From: Pedobacter soli
Lineage (GTDB): Bacteria > Bacteroidota > Bacteroidia > Sphingobacteriales > Sphingobacteriaceae
DNA length: 64,000 nt
Assembly: GCF_900101435.1 (NCBI RefSeq)
Contig: NZ_FMZH01000009.1
Span: forward strand, 71,266 to 135,265
Direction of reading: 5' to 3'
Shown here: positions 38,179 to 47,500 of the stretch, piece by piece
Position numbering within the stretch: position 1 is the stretch's first letter
Layout of the letters: each line of letters opens with the position of its first letter
Program-made: the position numbers and the translations under genes
The notes under the pieces: model-generated
The model's database searches: none
What the model was told of the DNA's origin: nothing
What the model saw: the letters and a program-made list of their open reading frames with translations, nothing else

Positions 38179-38618
38179 CAGCTTGATTCGATTGCTATCG
38201 GATGGCAATCTCAGTGCACTGGAAGGGCTAATTAGCTATTAATCTATATCCACAATTTTTGTTAAAAATCTGTATACGTAATCAGTCGAAAAATATTTAA
38301 CAAATTAATTTTAGCAATCATTAATCGATTTAGTTGATCATAAATGAGTGTTTTATATTCATGCTAATATTTTACAATAAAAAGGCAGGATAGTACAGGA
38401 TGGGATTTTTACTGCACGTTTTTATATTTAAGAAATAATTTTTCTAACCAGATAACCTTTTAACCAAAAATTAATTAACGAACGTTAATACCATTCTATG
38501 TAATAAAAATCTACGCATCATTTTTAGTCAATTTTCACTTCTGCCAACTTCTAATTGATTTAGATACCTAGCTTTTTATTGCCCGAATTTTTAATGGCCG
38601 TTATCCAATAAGATTGCT
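38179..38618. other. Promoter region of the FAS1/SusCD operon
   Basis: AT-rich DNA with no ORF. It holds CAGGAT direct-repeat copy 3 (38385-38402) and otherwise no structure I can support. The start codon at 38619 follows a long A/T-rich leader. Confidence 0.5.
38385..38402 (+). promoter_or_regulatory. CAGGAT direct-repeat motif, copy 3 (candidate operator)
   Basis: GCAGGATAGTACAGGATG, 216 bases before the start of the FAS1/SusC/SusD operon. The distance is almost the same as copy 1 to its gene (215), and both share a preceding AAAAAGG. Confidence 0.6.
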
Positions 38619-40847
38619 ATGCGTATCACTTTACCCAGATTTTTAATCGTCTTTTTGACAGTTATCTTTTTTCTGAGCAGTTGCCGGAAAAAGGAATTTG
38701 ATCAATTTTATGGCCGTCCCGAAAACCTGGGCGATCCGATTTATCAACAGCTTCAGGCCAAAGGTAATTTCACTAAGTTTTTAGACTGTGTAGATAAGGC
38801 CGGTTATAAAGAAACGTTAAGTGCAGCTGGTTCGTGGACCGTTTTTGCACCAACCGATGAAGCTTTTGCTACCTACTTAAAGGATAACAACCTGACTGAG
38901 ATCAGCGCTGACCTTGCTTCAAAAATTGTGCGCTATTCGATGATTTACGATGGCGAGAAGGTAGAGCGCCTGAGCGACTTTTTCTCTGTTAAAGGATTCG
39001 TTAAGAATAATGCATTCAGGAGGAGGACCGTGTATTACGATTTTGTTTACGATGGTAAAGACAATAGCGGTAATGCCATTAAAGTAATTGCAGCCAACCG
39101 CAACGGTTCGTACCTCTCAACCGATTTTAATAATAAGAGTATCACTTATTTTTTGTCGCCCTACATGACGTTTAATACGCTTTCTGCGGCAGATTACAAT
39201 TTTTTCTATCCCAACAGCAGCTACAATGGCAGTAATATTGGTGCAGCCAGATTGGTAGATGGGCAGCAAAATATCATTGCAGAAAACGGCGTAATTCATA
39301 TTGTCGACCGTGTGCTAACACCTCCGCAGAGTATCGATCAGTACATCAATGAAAAAGCCGATTACAGCATTTTTAAAGGTTTGCTTGATAAGTTTGTAAC
39401 CTATTCTTTAAATACCGATATCTCTCACCGTTACGAGGTACTTACTGGTAAAGCAGCTAATGTTTACGCCAAAACCTACAGCACTTTACTGGCTTTTTCG
39501 CCCAATAATGAAAATTACTTAAAAGTTGATGCCAACGATGCCCAGCAAGGCTCTTACAGCATATTTGCGCCTACTAACGATGCCGTTAACGCCTATGCAC
39601 AAAAGGTTTTGCTTAAATACTGGAAGAAAAAAGGAGTAAACAACCTCAACGATTTATATGTGGTAGCACCTGATGTGATTAAGGATTTTGTGAATTCACA
39701 TCTCTTTACCACTACCGTTTGGCCGAGTAAATTTTCTACTACGCCTAACTTTCTCAACGATATGACTACCCGCACAACTGCTGATGTGGTTGATAAACAG
39801 GCATTGAGCAATGGCTTTTTATATGGTATAAATAAAGCCCAGGATGCGAGTGTATTCTCTACCGTTTACGGTAACATTAACCTCGATCCTGATTACAGCG
39901 TAATGAAACAGGCGCTCCTTTATTTTGGCTTAACCACAGCGCTTAAAACACCAAGCCTGCGCTATGTTGTAGTTATGATCCCCGATGTAACCCTAAGAAA
40001 AATGGGATTTAATTACGATCCTTTTTATGCATCGGCCCCAATAAGAGGTGATTTGGTTGCGTTGCGACGTATTTTGCAAACCCATATTATTCCGCTTGGC
40101 GACCGTACCATTCCAAATTTTGCAACAGGTTCGGGCATTTTAGAAGCTTCGAATGGCGAATATGTTAAATATGCAGCCGGAAAATTACTTTCAGCAGGTA
40201 CACAGGACAGTACAGTAGTGGCCAAACAAACCATCCCGGTCGATTCGATAGGTACTACACCGGTTAATGGTGCAGCGGTTTACGGCAAAGAAGCCCTTAC
40301 TTATACGGTATTACCCATCAGCAAACACATCGAGAAATATGGTACTTTACCAACCGATCCTTATTACAACTTTTTCCAGTACCTGAAAGGCAGCATATTG
40401 TACACCCCGGCAACGGGTGCCATAAGCGGCATCACGGATGGTGTTTTCTACACCTTCTTAATCCCCACAAATGCAGCAATAGTACAAGCTGTAAAAGATG
40501 GTTTATTGCCTTCAACAGGTGCAGCATCATTAGGCGTACCCAATTTTGCCCCAACCGACGGACTTGATGTAACCAAAGTGAGCAAGTTTATTCAATACCA
40601 TATTATTAACAAAAGCAGTTTTGTTAGCGATGGACAGAAAATAGGGGAGTTTGAATCACTGCTGAAAAATGATGGTGGCGATGCTGCTAAAGTAACCGTA
40701 ACCATTAATACCACCACCAGCTTAATGGTAAAAGATGTAACCAACCGTACGGTTAATGTATTGTTGGGTGCTACAGACCGAAGCAATGTGCTCTCTAACC
40801 GGGCGGTAATCCATCAGATCAATAACTACTTAAAATATCAATTCTAA
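38619..40847 (+). CDS. Fasciclin (FAS1) repeat lipoprotein
   Basis: A 742-residue lipoprotein; the lipobox ends in FFLSSC with Cys22. Four FAS1-like units can be traced: about 40-236 (TVFAPTDEAF at 74-83, GVIHIVDRVLTP at 224-235), 245-420 (YSIFAPTNDAV), 420-560 (RYVVVMIPD) and 595-742 (FLIPTNAAI, RAVIHQINNYL). FAS1 domains are adhesion or ligand-binding folds; no catalytic residues are expected. It is the first gene of a seven-gene operon with two SusC/SusD pairs, 6 bases before SusC. That is where a surface glycan-binding protein would stand in a polysaccharide utilisation locus, so binding of the substrate or assembly with SusC/D at the cell surface is the most likely role. Not experimentally defined to my knowledge. 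Confidence 0.85.
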   Translation: MRITLPRFLIVFLTVIFFLSSCRKKEFDQFYGRPENLGDPIYQQLQAKGNFTKFLDCVDKAGYKETLSAAGSWTVFAPTDEAFATYLKDNNLTEISADLASKIVRYSMIYDGEKVERLSDFFSVKGFVKNNAFRRRTVYYDFVYDGKDNSGNAIKVIAANRNGSYLSTDFNNKSITYFLSPYMTFNTLSAADYNFFYPNSSYNGSNIGAARLVDGQQNIIAENGVIHIVDRVLTPPQSIDQYINEKADYSIFKGLLDKFVTYSLNTDISHRYEVLTGKAANVYAKTYSTLLAFSPNNENYLKVDANDAQQGSYSIFAPTNDAVNAYAQKVLLKYWKKKGVNNLNDLYVVAPDVIKDFVNSHLFTTTVWPSKFSTTPNFLNDMTTRTTADVVDKQALSNGFLYGINKAQDASVFSTVYGNINLDPDYSVMKQALLYFGLTTALKTPSLRYVVVMIPDVTLRKMGFNYDPFYASAPIRGDLVALRRILQTHIIPLGDRTIPNFATGSGILEASNGEYVKYAAGKLLSAGTQDSTVVAKQTIPVDSIGTTPVNGAAVYGKEALTYTVLPISKHIEKYGTLPTDPYYNFFQYLKGSILYTPATGAISGITDGVFYTFLIPTNAAIVQAVKDGLLPSTGAASLGVPNFAPTDGLDVTKVSKFIQYHIINKSSFVSDGQKIGEFESLLKNDGGDAAKVTVTINTTTSLMVKDVTNRTVNVLLGATDRSNVLSNRAVIHQINNYLKYQF

Positions 40848-40853
40848 CCGGAT

Positions 40854-43800
40854 ATGACTAAAAAATATACATTAGGCTTAAGTGTTTTGCTATGCTTTTT
40901 ACTGGCATCGTTTATGGCCAATGCACAGCAGATTAATTACGTGAAGGGGAAAATTATCGACAAGAAAGACAAACAGCCCATTATTGGTGCTTCGGTGGTA
41001 ATTGTTGATAAAGACCGCCGGGTAATCAAAGGTGTATCATCAGATATTGATGGAAATTATACCTTACCGGTAGCCGATAAATCTTACCGCATTTCAGTTT
41101 CCTATATCGGATACAAATCAACCGCGCCTATTGCTATTGATAAGGCTATCATAAACTTTCAGTTAGAGCCGGCCGATAACCAGATGGATGAAGTTCAAAT
41201 TGTTTCGAAGGCTAAAACCGATAATGGGAGCGGTATGACTATCGATAAACGCGATCAGACTTCGGCTATTGGTACCATTAATGCAAAAGAACTGGAAGAC
41301 ATGCAGGCGGCCTCTATCGATCAGGCCTTGCAGGGCCGTTTGGCTGGTTTGGATATTGCTGCAAGCAGTGGCGATCCGGGAGCACCCATGCAAATCCGTA
41401 TTCGTGGTACATCTTCAATCAATGGTGCCGTAGATCCGCTCATTGTGGTAGATGGTATGCCTTACGATATTTCCATTCCATCCGATTTCAACTTTGCCAC
41501 GTCAGATGAAAATAATTATGGGCAGCTGTTAAATATTGCTCCATCCGATATTAAGGATATTAGCGTATTAAAAGATGCTGCTGCAACCGCTATCTGGGGT
41601 TCGCGGGCTGCAAACGGAGTATTGGTAATCAATACCAAACGGGGAACCATGGGACCGCCGGCCATATCTTACAACTTTAAAGGCTCGTACTCTAAACAAC
41701 CAAGTGCTATCCCAATGTTAAATGGTAACCAATACTCTACCTTAATTCTGGAAGAGTTTTACAATGCCGGCCGTCAGTTTTCTACTTCAGAGTTTGCCAA
41801 AGAGTTTCAATACGATCCTAACGATCCGTACAACTTTTTTAACTACAGCAACAATACCGACTGGCTAAATGCCATTACCAGAATTGGATACCTTCAGGAT
41901 CATAACCTATCTATATCGGGTGGTGGCGAAAAAGCCAGATACAGGGCTTCGGTAAACTATTTCGATCAGCAGGGTACCACCCGTGGAACCAGCTTAGGCC
42001 GCTTAAGTGCACGTGTAAACCTCGATTATCAGGTATCGAATAAAATCAGGTTCAGTGCCGATATCGTTTATACCCATGTTGATAACCAGAATCTGTACAG
42101 TACCCGTTTAAGGGATATTGCTTACCAGAAAATGCCCAACCAGGCTGTATACGAGTATGATGAGTATGGCAATTTAACGTCTAATTATTTTAGTCCGGTG
42201 GCTACGGCACAAGGTACATACCCGGGCACCTATAATCCACTGGCTATGGCAAATGCTGCCAGTAACCACCAAATTGGTGAAAGGGTAATTCCGAAATTCT
42301 CTCTACAGTATCAAATCATTCCCGAGCGTTTAAGGCTTAATGCCAATTTCCAGGTTGATATCAATAACTCTAAAACCAAGACCTTTTTGCCGCAAATTGC
42401 AACCGGCAGGTTATTTACCGATGCAGTAGTAAATTCGGCTGGCGATATTGATGGCGATGGCTTTACCATGGCAACCAACTTAACGCTGGCCTATACACCA
42501 AAGCTTGGAGAAAAACATGATTTGATTGCCTTTGCACGTTTTGACAGCAACGACAGCCGCAGAACAGGTCAGGGGATGTTTGCCACCAATACCGCTTCGT
42601 CTTATCTCGATGATCCATCTATTGATGGCCGTACCAATGCTGCTGGTTCTGTTTATTCATCTTTTGCCCAAAGCCGTTCGGTGGGTTTATTGTTAAATGC
42701 GCAATATAAGTTCTTAGACCGCTATATCCTCAATGCAGGGGTAAGAGGTGATGGTAACTCTAAATTTGGACCTAACAACCGATATGGTGTATTCCCTTCT
42801 GCTTCGGTAAGGTGGAGGGTATCGGGAGAGCCTTTTATGAAACGCACTCAAAAATACATTGATGATTTGAGTTTCAGGGCCAGTTATGGTATTGTAGGTA
42901 ATGCCCCACGTTACGATTATACTTACTTAAACGCCTACCAGAATTATGGTTTCAGTTATCTGGGGATGGCGGGTGTGTACTCCAGCAATCTCGAATTATC
43001 TGATCTGAGATGGGAAAAAGTAGCACAATCTAACCTGGGGGTAACCTTAAATATGTTCAAAAATGCCATCAATATGGATTTTGACATCTACCGCAAACGT
43101 ACGAGCGATCTTTTTTATCCGGGTATTGCCATCCCAACCTACAATGGTTATTCGGGGGTAGATATGAACGTGGGTACCATGGATAACCAGGGTTGGGAGT
43201 TTAACATCAACAGTACCATAATCAAAAAGAAAAATTTCAGATGGGATTTTAGTTTCAATATCTCGCACAATGAGAATATAATCCGCGAAATTTCGCCGCT
43301 TTATCCAAGAGAGAACAAAGGTAAAGTAACCTCTAATAATGTGTATAAGGTTTATATTCAAGAAAATAATCCCTTTGGCTCGTTTTATGGATTTAAATTT
43401 AAAGGCGTTTATAAAGACCTGAATTCGACTGTTGCGCTCGATGAAAAGGGAAATCAGATTATCGGCCCTAATGGTCAGAAAGTATATATGCGTTTTGCTT
43501 ATCCTTCAATTGATTATGTTTTCCAGCCGGGCGATGCCATGTACGAAGACATTAACCATGATGGAAATATCGACTATAAGGATATTGTGTATTTAGGAAA
43601 CGGTAACCCCAAATTAACCGGAGGTTTCGGAACCGGGATTACCATTAATGGCAATATTCGTTTTGGCGCCAATTTTAGTTACCGCACCGGATATCAGATT
43701 ATTAACGGTACTAAAATCAATACTACCAATATGAATGGTTTCAGTAACCAAAGCACAGCTGTATTAAGAAGATGGCGTGCTGAAGGTGATGTAACCGACA

Positions 43801-44105
43801 TGCCAAGGGCAGTTTATTCGGTTGGTTACAATTATTTAGGTTCTGACCGCTACATTGAAGATGGTTCTTACCTGCGTTTGCGCAGCATTACGCTGAAGTA
43901 CGATTTCAGTAAAAATTTCATGAAAAGAATCGGTATGAAGAGCCTGAGTGCCAACCTGATGATGGAGAATGTGTTAACCTTTACCAGATATACCGGTCAG
44001 GACCCTGAGGTACCGGTAAAATTAACGGCATTTTCTACCGTAATCGATAACTCAACCACTCCGCCAATTAAAACGGTGACTTTAGGTTTAACTGCAAATT
44101 TTTAA
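40854..44105 (+). CDS. SusC/RagA-type TonB-linked outer membrane transporter (first)
   Basis: A 1083-residue protein with signal peptide (residues 1-25, MANAQQ). A CarboxypepD-reg-like domain (about 30-115, GKIIDKKDKQPIIGASVVI) precedes the SusC linker (MDEVQIVSK) and the plug (about 135-265: ALQGRLAGLDI, QIRIRGTSSINGAVDPLIVVDGMPYD, ISVLKDAAATAIWGSRAANGVLVINTKRG). A 22-strand barrel follows, ending TLGLTANF. It imports oligosaccharides together with the SusD-like lipoprotein 11 bases downstream, energised by TonB. Neighbouring enzymes point to RG-I oligosaccharides as cargo; that is inferred from context. Confidence 0.93.
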   Translation: MTKKYTLGLSVLLCFLLASFMANAQQINYVKGKIIDKKDKQPIIGASVVIVDKDRRVIKGVSSDIDGNYTLPVADKSYRISVSYIGYKSTAPIAIDKAIINFQLEPADNQMDEVQIVSKAKTDNGSGMTIDKRDQTSAIGTINAKELEDMQAASIDQALQGRLAGLDIAASSGDPGAPMQIRIRGTSSINGAVDPLIVVDGMPYDISIPSDFNFATSDENNYGQLLNIAPSDIKDISVLKDAAATAIWGSRAANGVLVINTKRGTMGPPAISYNFKGSYSKQPSAIPMLNGNQYSTLILEEFYNAGRQFSTSEFAKEFQYDPNDPYNFFNYSNNTDWLNAITRIGYLQDHNLSISGGGEKARYRASVNYFDQQGTTRGTSLGRLSARVNLDYQVSNKIRFSADIVYTHVDNQNLYSTRLRDIAYQKMPNQAVYEYDEYGNLTSNYFSPVATAQGTYPGTYNPLAMANAASNHQIGERVIPKFSLQYQIIPERLRLNANFQVDINNSKTKTFLPQIATGRLFTDAVVNSAGDIDGDGFTMATNLTLAYTPKLGEKHDLIAFARFDSNDSRRTGQGMFATNTASSYLDDPSIDGRTNAAGSVYSSFAQSRSVGLLLNAQYKFLDRYILNAGVRGDGNSKFGPNNRYGVFPSASVRWRVSGEPFMKRTQKYIDDLSFRASYGIVGNAPRYDYTYLNAYQNYGFSYLGMAGVYSSNLELSDLRWEKVAQSNLGVTLNMFKNAINMDFDIYRKRTSDLFYPGIAIPTYNGYSGVDMNVGTMDNQGWEFNINSTIIKKKNFRWDFSFNISHNENIIREISPLYPRENKGKVTSNNVYKVYIQENNPFGSFYGFKFKGVYKDLNSTVALDEKGNQIIGPNGQKVYMRFAYPSIDYVFQPGDAMYEDINHDGNIDYKDIVYLGNGNPKLTGGFGTGITINGNIRFGANFSYRTGYQIINGTKINTTNMNGFSNQSTAVLRRWRAEGDVTDMPRAVYSVGYNYLGSDRYIEDGSYLRLRSITLKYDFSKNFMKRIGMKSLSANLMMENVLTFTRYTGQDPEVPVKLTAFSTVIDNSTTPPIKTVTLGLTANF

Positions 44106-44116
44106 TCAGCCATAAA

Positions 44117-45607
44117 ATGAAAAAGATAATATACAGCACAGGCATAATTATGATGCTGATCATGAGCAGCTCATGTAAAAAGTGGTTGGATTTACAACCC
44201 AGAGATGGGATTACCCGACAAGGCTTCTGGAAAACCAAAGAAGATATTCAGGCGGCAGTGGCCGGTTGCTATACCTCTTTGCTGGCCCCGCCTCCGGGCG
44301 TTAACGATAAGGCCTTAACAGAGTATCTGTTTATGTATGGCGAAATGCGTGCCGATATGATTTCGTTAGGGCCGGGGAGCTCCCCTGAAGAAAAAGATAT
44401 TTTCGATAATAACCTGGTTTCTAGCAATACCACCATCAAATGGGATGCCTTTTACCGCACCATTAATTACTGTAATACCGTATTGGATTTTGCACCTGGC
44501 GTAAAAGAAACCGATCCTACGCTTACTGATGTGCAATTAAATGCCTACCTGAGCGAAGCATTGGCGCTCAGGAGCATGATGTATTTTTACCTGGTTCGCA
44601 ATTACCGCGATGTGCCTTTAAAACTAACTTCTTCATCAAAAGATACCGATTTAGAAGAATTACCCAAATCAACGGCAGCCGTTATTTTAAACCAGATTGT
44701 AGCCGATTTGAAAAAAGCCGAAGCAGGTGCTGTAAGTACTTATGGCAATACGGTTTCGGATAAAGGCAGGATAACCAAATTCGGGGTTAATGCCTTGCTG
44801 GCCGATGTGTATTTATGGATGGATAATTACAGTGCCTGTATTGCCGAATGTACTAAAATAATCAGCTCGCAAAAATTTGCCATGCAAAATGCTGGTGCAA
44901 GCTGGTACAACAACGTGTTTTACAATGGCAGTTCTACCGAAACCATATTCGAATTTAATAACCAGCAAACAACCGGAGCAGTAAGTAATATTTTTTATAA
45001 TCTGCTTATTCAGTCAAGAAGGCGCTTTGTAGCCTCTCCCTATCTTTTAACCGATCTTTTTGTACCCGATCCGATAGATCCGGCACGGAATTACGATATC
45101 CGTGGCGATGGAACTTTTTTCAGGGGCTCAGATTCGAACATCATTAAATATGGTACAGAAAACCCTTCGTATGTAAACTGGCAGGCCTATCGCATTACCG
45201 ATGTACTGATGATGGAAGCAGAAGCCATGGCCTTAACACCAGGTAGAGAGCAGGAAGCGATTGATATTTTAAATGCCATTGTTAACAAACGCAATGTAGG
45301 TACCGTAACACTTCCTTCGTTAAACACCAGCGATCCTGATGGTATTTGCGATTTTATACTCGAAGAACGTGCACGTGAGTTTGCTTTTGAAGGAAAACGC
45401 TGGTACGATGTGCTCAGAATGTCAAAACGCGATAATTACAGAAGGATTAACATCTTATTGGATATGGTTTCCAGAACAGTATCATCAGCGGTACAACAAT
45501 CTGCCATGACCAAATTTAAAGATGTTAACAGTCACTATCTGCCAATAAACGATACTGAACTTTTTGCAGATTCAAAATTAGTTCAAAATCCATTTTACAC
45601 TAAATAA
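44117..45607 (+). CDS. SusD/RagB-type surface lipoprotein (first)
   Basis: A 496-residue lipoprotein; lipobox MSSSC with Cys20. The N-terminal KKWLDLQPRDGITRQGFWKTKEDIQAAVAGCYTSL and the TPR-like helices (LSEALALRSMMYFYLVRNYRDVPL, about 150-180) are typical of SusD, as is the late EERAREFAFEGKRWYDVLRMSKRD block (about 416-440). It caps the SusC barrel and binds oligosaccharides at the cell surface. It is 11 bases after its SusC and 9 bases before a FAS1 lipoprotein. Confidence 0.93.
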   Translation: MKKIIYSTGIIMMLIMSSSCKKWLDLQPRDGITRQGFWKTKEDIQAAVAGCYTSLLAPPPGVNDKALTEYLFMYGEMRADMISLGPGSSPEEKDIFDNNLVSSNTTIKWDAFYRTINYCNTVLDFAPGVKETDPTLTDVQLNAYLSEALALRSMMYFYLVRNYRDVPLKLTSSSKDTDLEELPKSTAAVILNQIVADLKKAEAGAVSTYGNTVSDKGRITKFGVNALLADVYLWMDNYSACIAECTKIISSQKFAMQNAGASWYNNVFYNGSSTETIFEFNNQQTTGAVSNIFYNLLIQSRRRFVASPYLLTDLFVPDPIDPARNYDIRGDGTFFRGSDSNIIKYGTENPSYVNWQAYRITDVLMMEAEAMALTPGREQEAIDILNAIVNKRNVGTVTLPSLNTSDPDGICDFILEERAREFAFEGKRWYDVLRMSKRDNYRRINILLDMVSRTVSSAVQQSAMTKFKDVNSHYLPINDTELFADSKLVQNPFYTK

Positions 45608-45616
45608 TTAAGCATC

Positions 45617-47437
45617 ATGAAAAATAATTTCAATGTTCGCAGTCTCATCGTAGGAGCAATTGTTTTTGCTTTCAGTATTGCGCTTATCGGTGCGTGTAAA
45701 AGAGAATCTTATACACAAACAACTAATGATGATGTAAACATTACCGGCTATCTGGATAAATTTCCGGCCAAATTCTCACTGATGAAACAGATTGTGGAGC
45801 AATCAGGTACTGCAGGCTTTTTGGGCGCTTACGGAAAATATACCCTGTTTACCCCAACCAACGATGCGGTAACAGCCTGGTTAAAAACCAGGGGTAAAAA
45901 TTCGGTTTCCGATTTAACAGTCGAAGAAGCCAAAGATATTGTGAAAATCCACTTACTGGCCGATACTGTGGCAACCAACAAATTTACCGATGGTAAACTG
46001 GCGCAGATTACACTTTACGGTCAGTATTTGCAAACCGGAATTAGAAATGAAGGCGGCGAAAGTAACTATATCGTAAATAAGCTGGCCAAAATAACCCAAT
46101 CCAATGTAAGGGTGGGTAATGGTATTATTCACGTAATTGATCATGTGCTTATTCCGGTTACGCTAACATCCGCCGCCATGATCGAAGCCAGTGGTCGCTA
46201 TAAATATTTTACCCAGGCCTTAAAAGAAACAGGTTTTTACGATTCTTTAAATGTTGCGCAAGCTGCGGTTAAAGATACTACGCGCAGATTTCAGACCGTT
46301 ATTCTCGAGTCTGATTCGGCCCTGGTTGCAGCAGGTTATGCCAATTACGCTGCATTTAAAGCGCGCTATTCCAAAACGGGCGATCCGAAAAGCCATGCCG
46401 ATAGTTTGTGGTTGTACATGGCTTATCACGTTTCAACCGGACCAAGTTATACGCCAGATATTATTACCAGTCCGGCTATTTACACACTGGCACCAAAAGA
46501 AATTATCACCACCAAATTTGCCGGTCAGAAAATTTTATTAAACGAAGATGAGTACAACGGCGTAGTAGAACCCGGTGTAGAAATTAACAGGACTTACAGC
46601 GATGTTACAACGGCTAATGGCGTGTTGCATGAAGCAAAAAAGCCTTTTACCATTAAAGTACGCCTGCAGATTCCGGTTTATTTCGATGTATGCGATCAGC
46701 CTGAATTAAGGGCTAACCCGAAATGGAGAGGTACTGCAGCTGCAACAATACCCTTAATTGCCAACGGAGCCAGCGTTTTAAGCGGATTGATTTTTAACAA
46801 TCCATCAAAAACCACAACACCTGAAAATTACGACTATGTAATTGTGCCGGGCAGCACCCGTAAATACAATGCCAACGATATGCTTAACCTATCAATGGGA
46901 ACCAACACGGCCAGGGCACAGTGGATTGAATTAAAAACCCCAATGCTGGTTAAAGGTAAATACAAGGTGTGGATTTGTTATGCTTCAAACAGCAGTGCCT
47001 GTGCCTATCAGGTTGGTGTAGATGTGGGCAGGGCAGGAGAACAGGTTTTACCGAATATCGTCGATTTCAGACAATCACTGGGGTCATCGGGTGTTACCAG
47101 TAGTACCGCAGCTTTGGCTTCTGCTGATCCGTTAATGTTAACCAATGGCTTTAAACGCTACATGGCCACTACTGCAGAAAGTGTAGTGGTAAATGGTACA
47201 ACCGTTAAAGGCGGATTGCAAATTAACACCACCGGTTGGGATTTGAATGTGGGCAGGCTGGCTGGTACCGTTGATATCGGAACAACAGACAGGCACTGGA
47301 TCAGGTTAACGGTAATTAGCACCGGTTTGGGCTCTAACAGCTTTACCTGGCTGGATATGATTCATTTCATCCCCGTAGATGCGGATCAAAACTATCCACG
47401 TTTTTCAACACAAGGCTATCAGTTTCCTAAACCTTAG
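45617..47437 (+). CDS. FAS1 lipoprotein with C-terminal carbohydrate-binding-like domain
   Basis: A 606-residue lipoprotein; lipobox IGAC with Cys27. FAS1 unit 1 spans about 45-185 (YTLFTPTNDAV, GIIHVIDHVLIP at 169-180) and a weaker unit about 185-345 (YMAYHVSTG, TANGVLHEAKKPF). Residues about 350-606 are different: beta-rich, with KGKYKVWICYAS, a distant VDVGRAGEQ, and a closing RHWIRLTVISTGLGSNSFTWLDMIHFIPV. That final pattern resembles the last strands of malectin/CBM6/CBM35-type sandwiches (LDYIRF-type ending). The protein stands directly after SusD, the usual position of a surface glycan-binding protein. I infer that FAS1 units act as a spacer or partner and the C-terminal domain binds glycan. 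Confidence 0.8.
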   Translation: MKNNFNVRSLIVGAIVFAFSIALIGACKRESYTQTTNDDVNITGYLDKFPAKFSLMKQIVEQSGTAGFLGAYGKYTLFTPTNDAVTAWLKTRGKNSVSDLTVEEAKDIVKIHLLADTVATNKFTDGKLAQITLYGQYLQTGIRNEGGESNYIVNKLAKITQSNVRVGNGIIHVIDHVLIPVTLTSAAMIEASGRYKYFTQALKETGFYDSLNVAQAAVKDTTRRFQTVILESDSALVAAGYANYAAFKARYSKTGDPKSHADSLWLYMAYHVSTGPSYTPDIITSPAIYTLAPKEIITTKFAGQKILLNEDEYNGVVEPGVEINRTYSDVTTANGVLHEAKKPFTIKVRLQIPVYFDVCDQPELRANPKWRGTAAATIPLIANGASVLSGLIFNNPSKTTTPENYDYVIVPGSTRKYNANDMLNLSMGTNTARAQWIELKTPMLVKGKYKVWICYASNSSACAYQVGVDVGRAGEQVLPNIVDFRQSLGSSGVTSSTAALASADPLMLTNGFKRYMATTAESVVVNGTTVKGGLQINTTGWDLNVGRLAGTVDIGTTDRHWIRLTVISTGLGSNSFTWLDMIHFIPVDADQNYPRFSTQGYQFPKP

Positions 47438-47442
47438 CAAAA

Positions 47443-47470
47443 TTTTGCCAGGTAACCAGGCCTGGCAAAA
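47443..47470 (+). terminator. Intra-operon hairpin
   Basis: Perfect 10-bp stem TTTTGCCAGG (47443-47452) / CCTGGCAAAA (47461-47470) with an 8-base loop, starting 6 bases after the FAS1 stop. No T-run follows directly. It may act as a partial terminator or as an mRNA end-protecting stem that gives the upstream SusC/D pair a different level from the downstream one. Confidence 0.5.
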
Positions 47471-47500
47471 CAATTTGTCATTACCATTAAAAACTTTTAA

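Noticed and set aside
37952..38242. ORF of 96 codons after GH106
   Set aside because: It consists of translated intergenic repeat words; no conserved protein feature.
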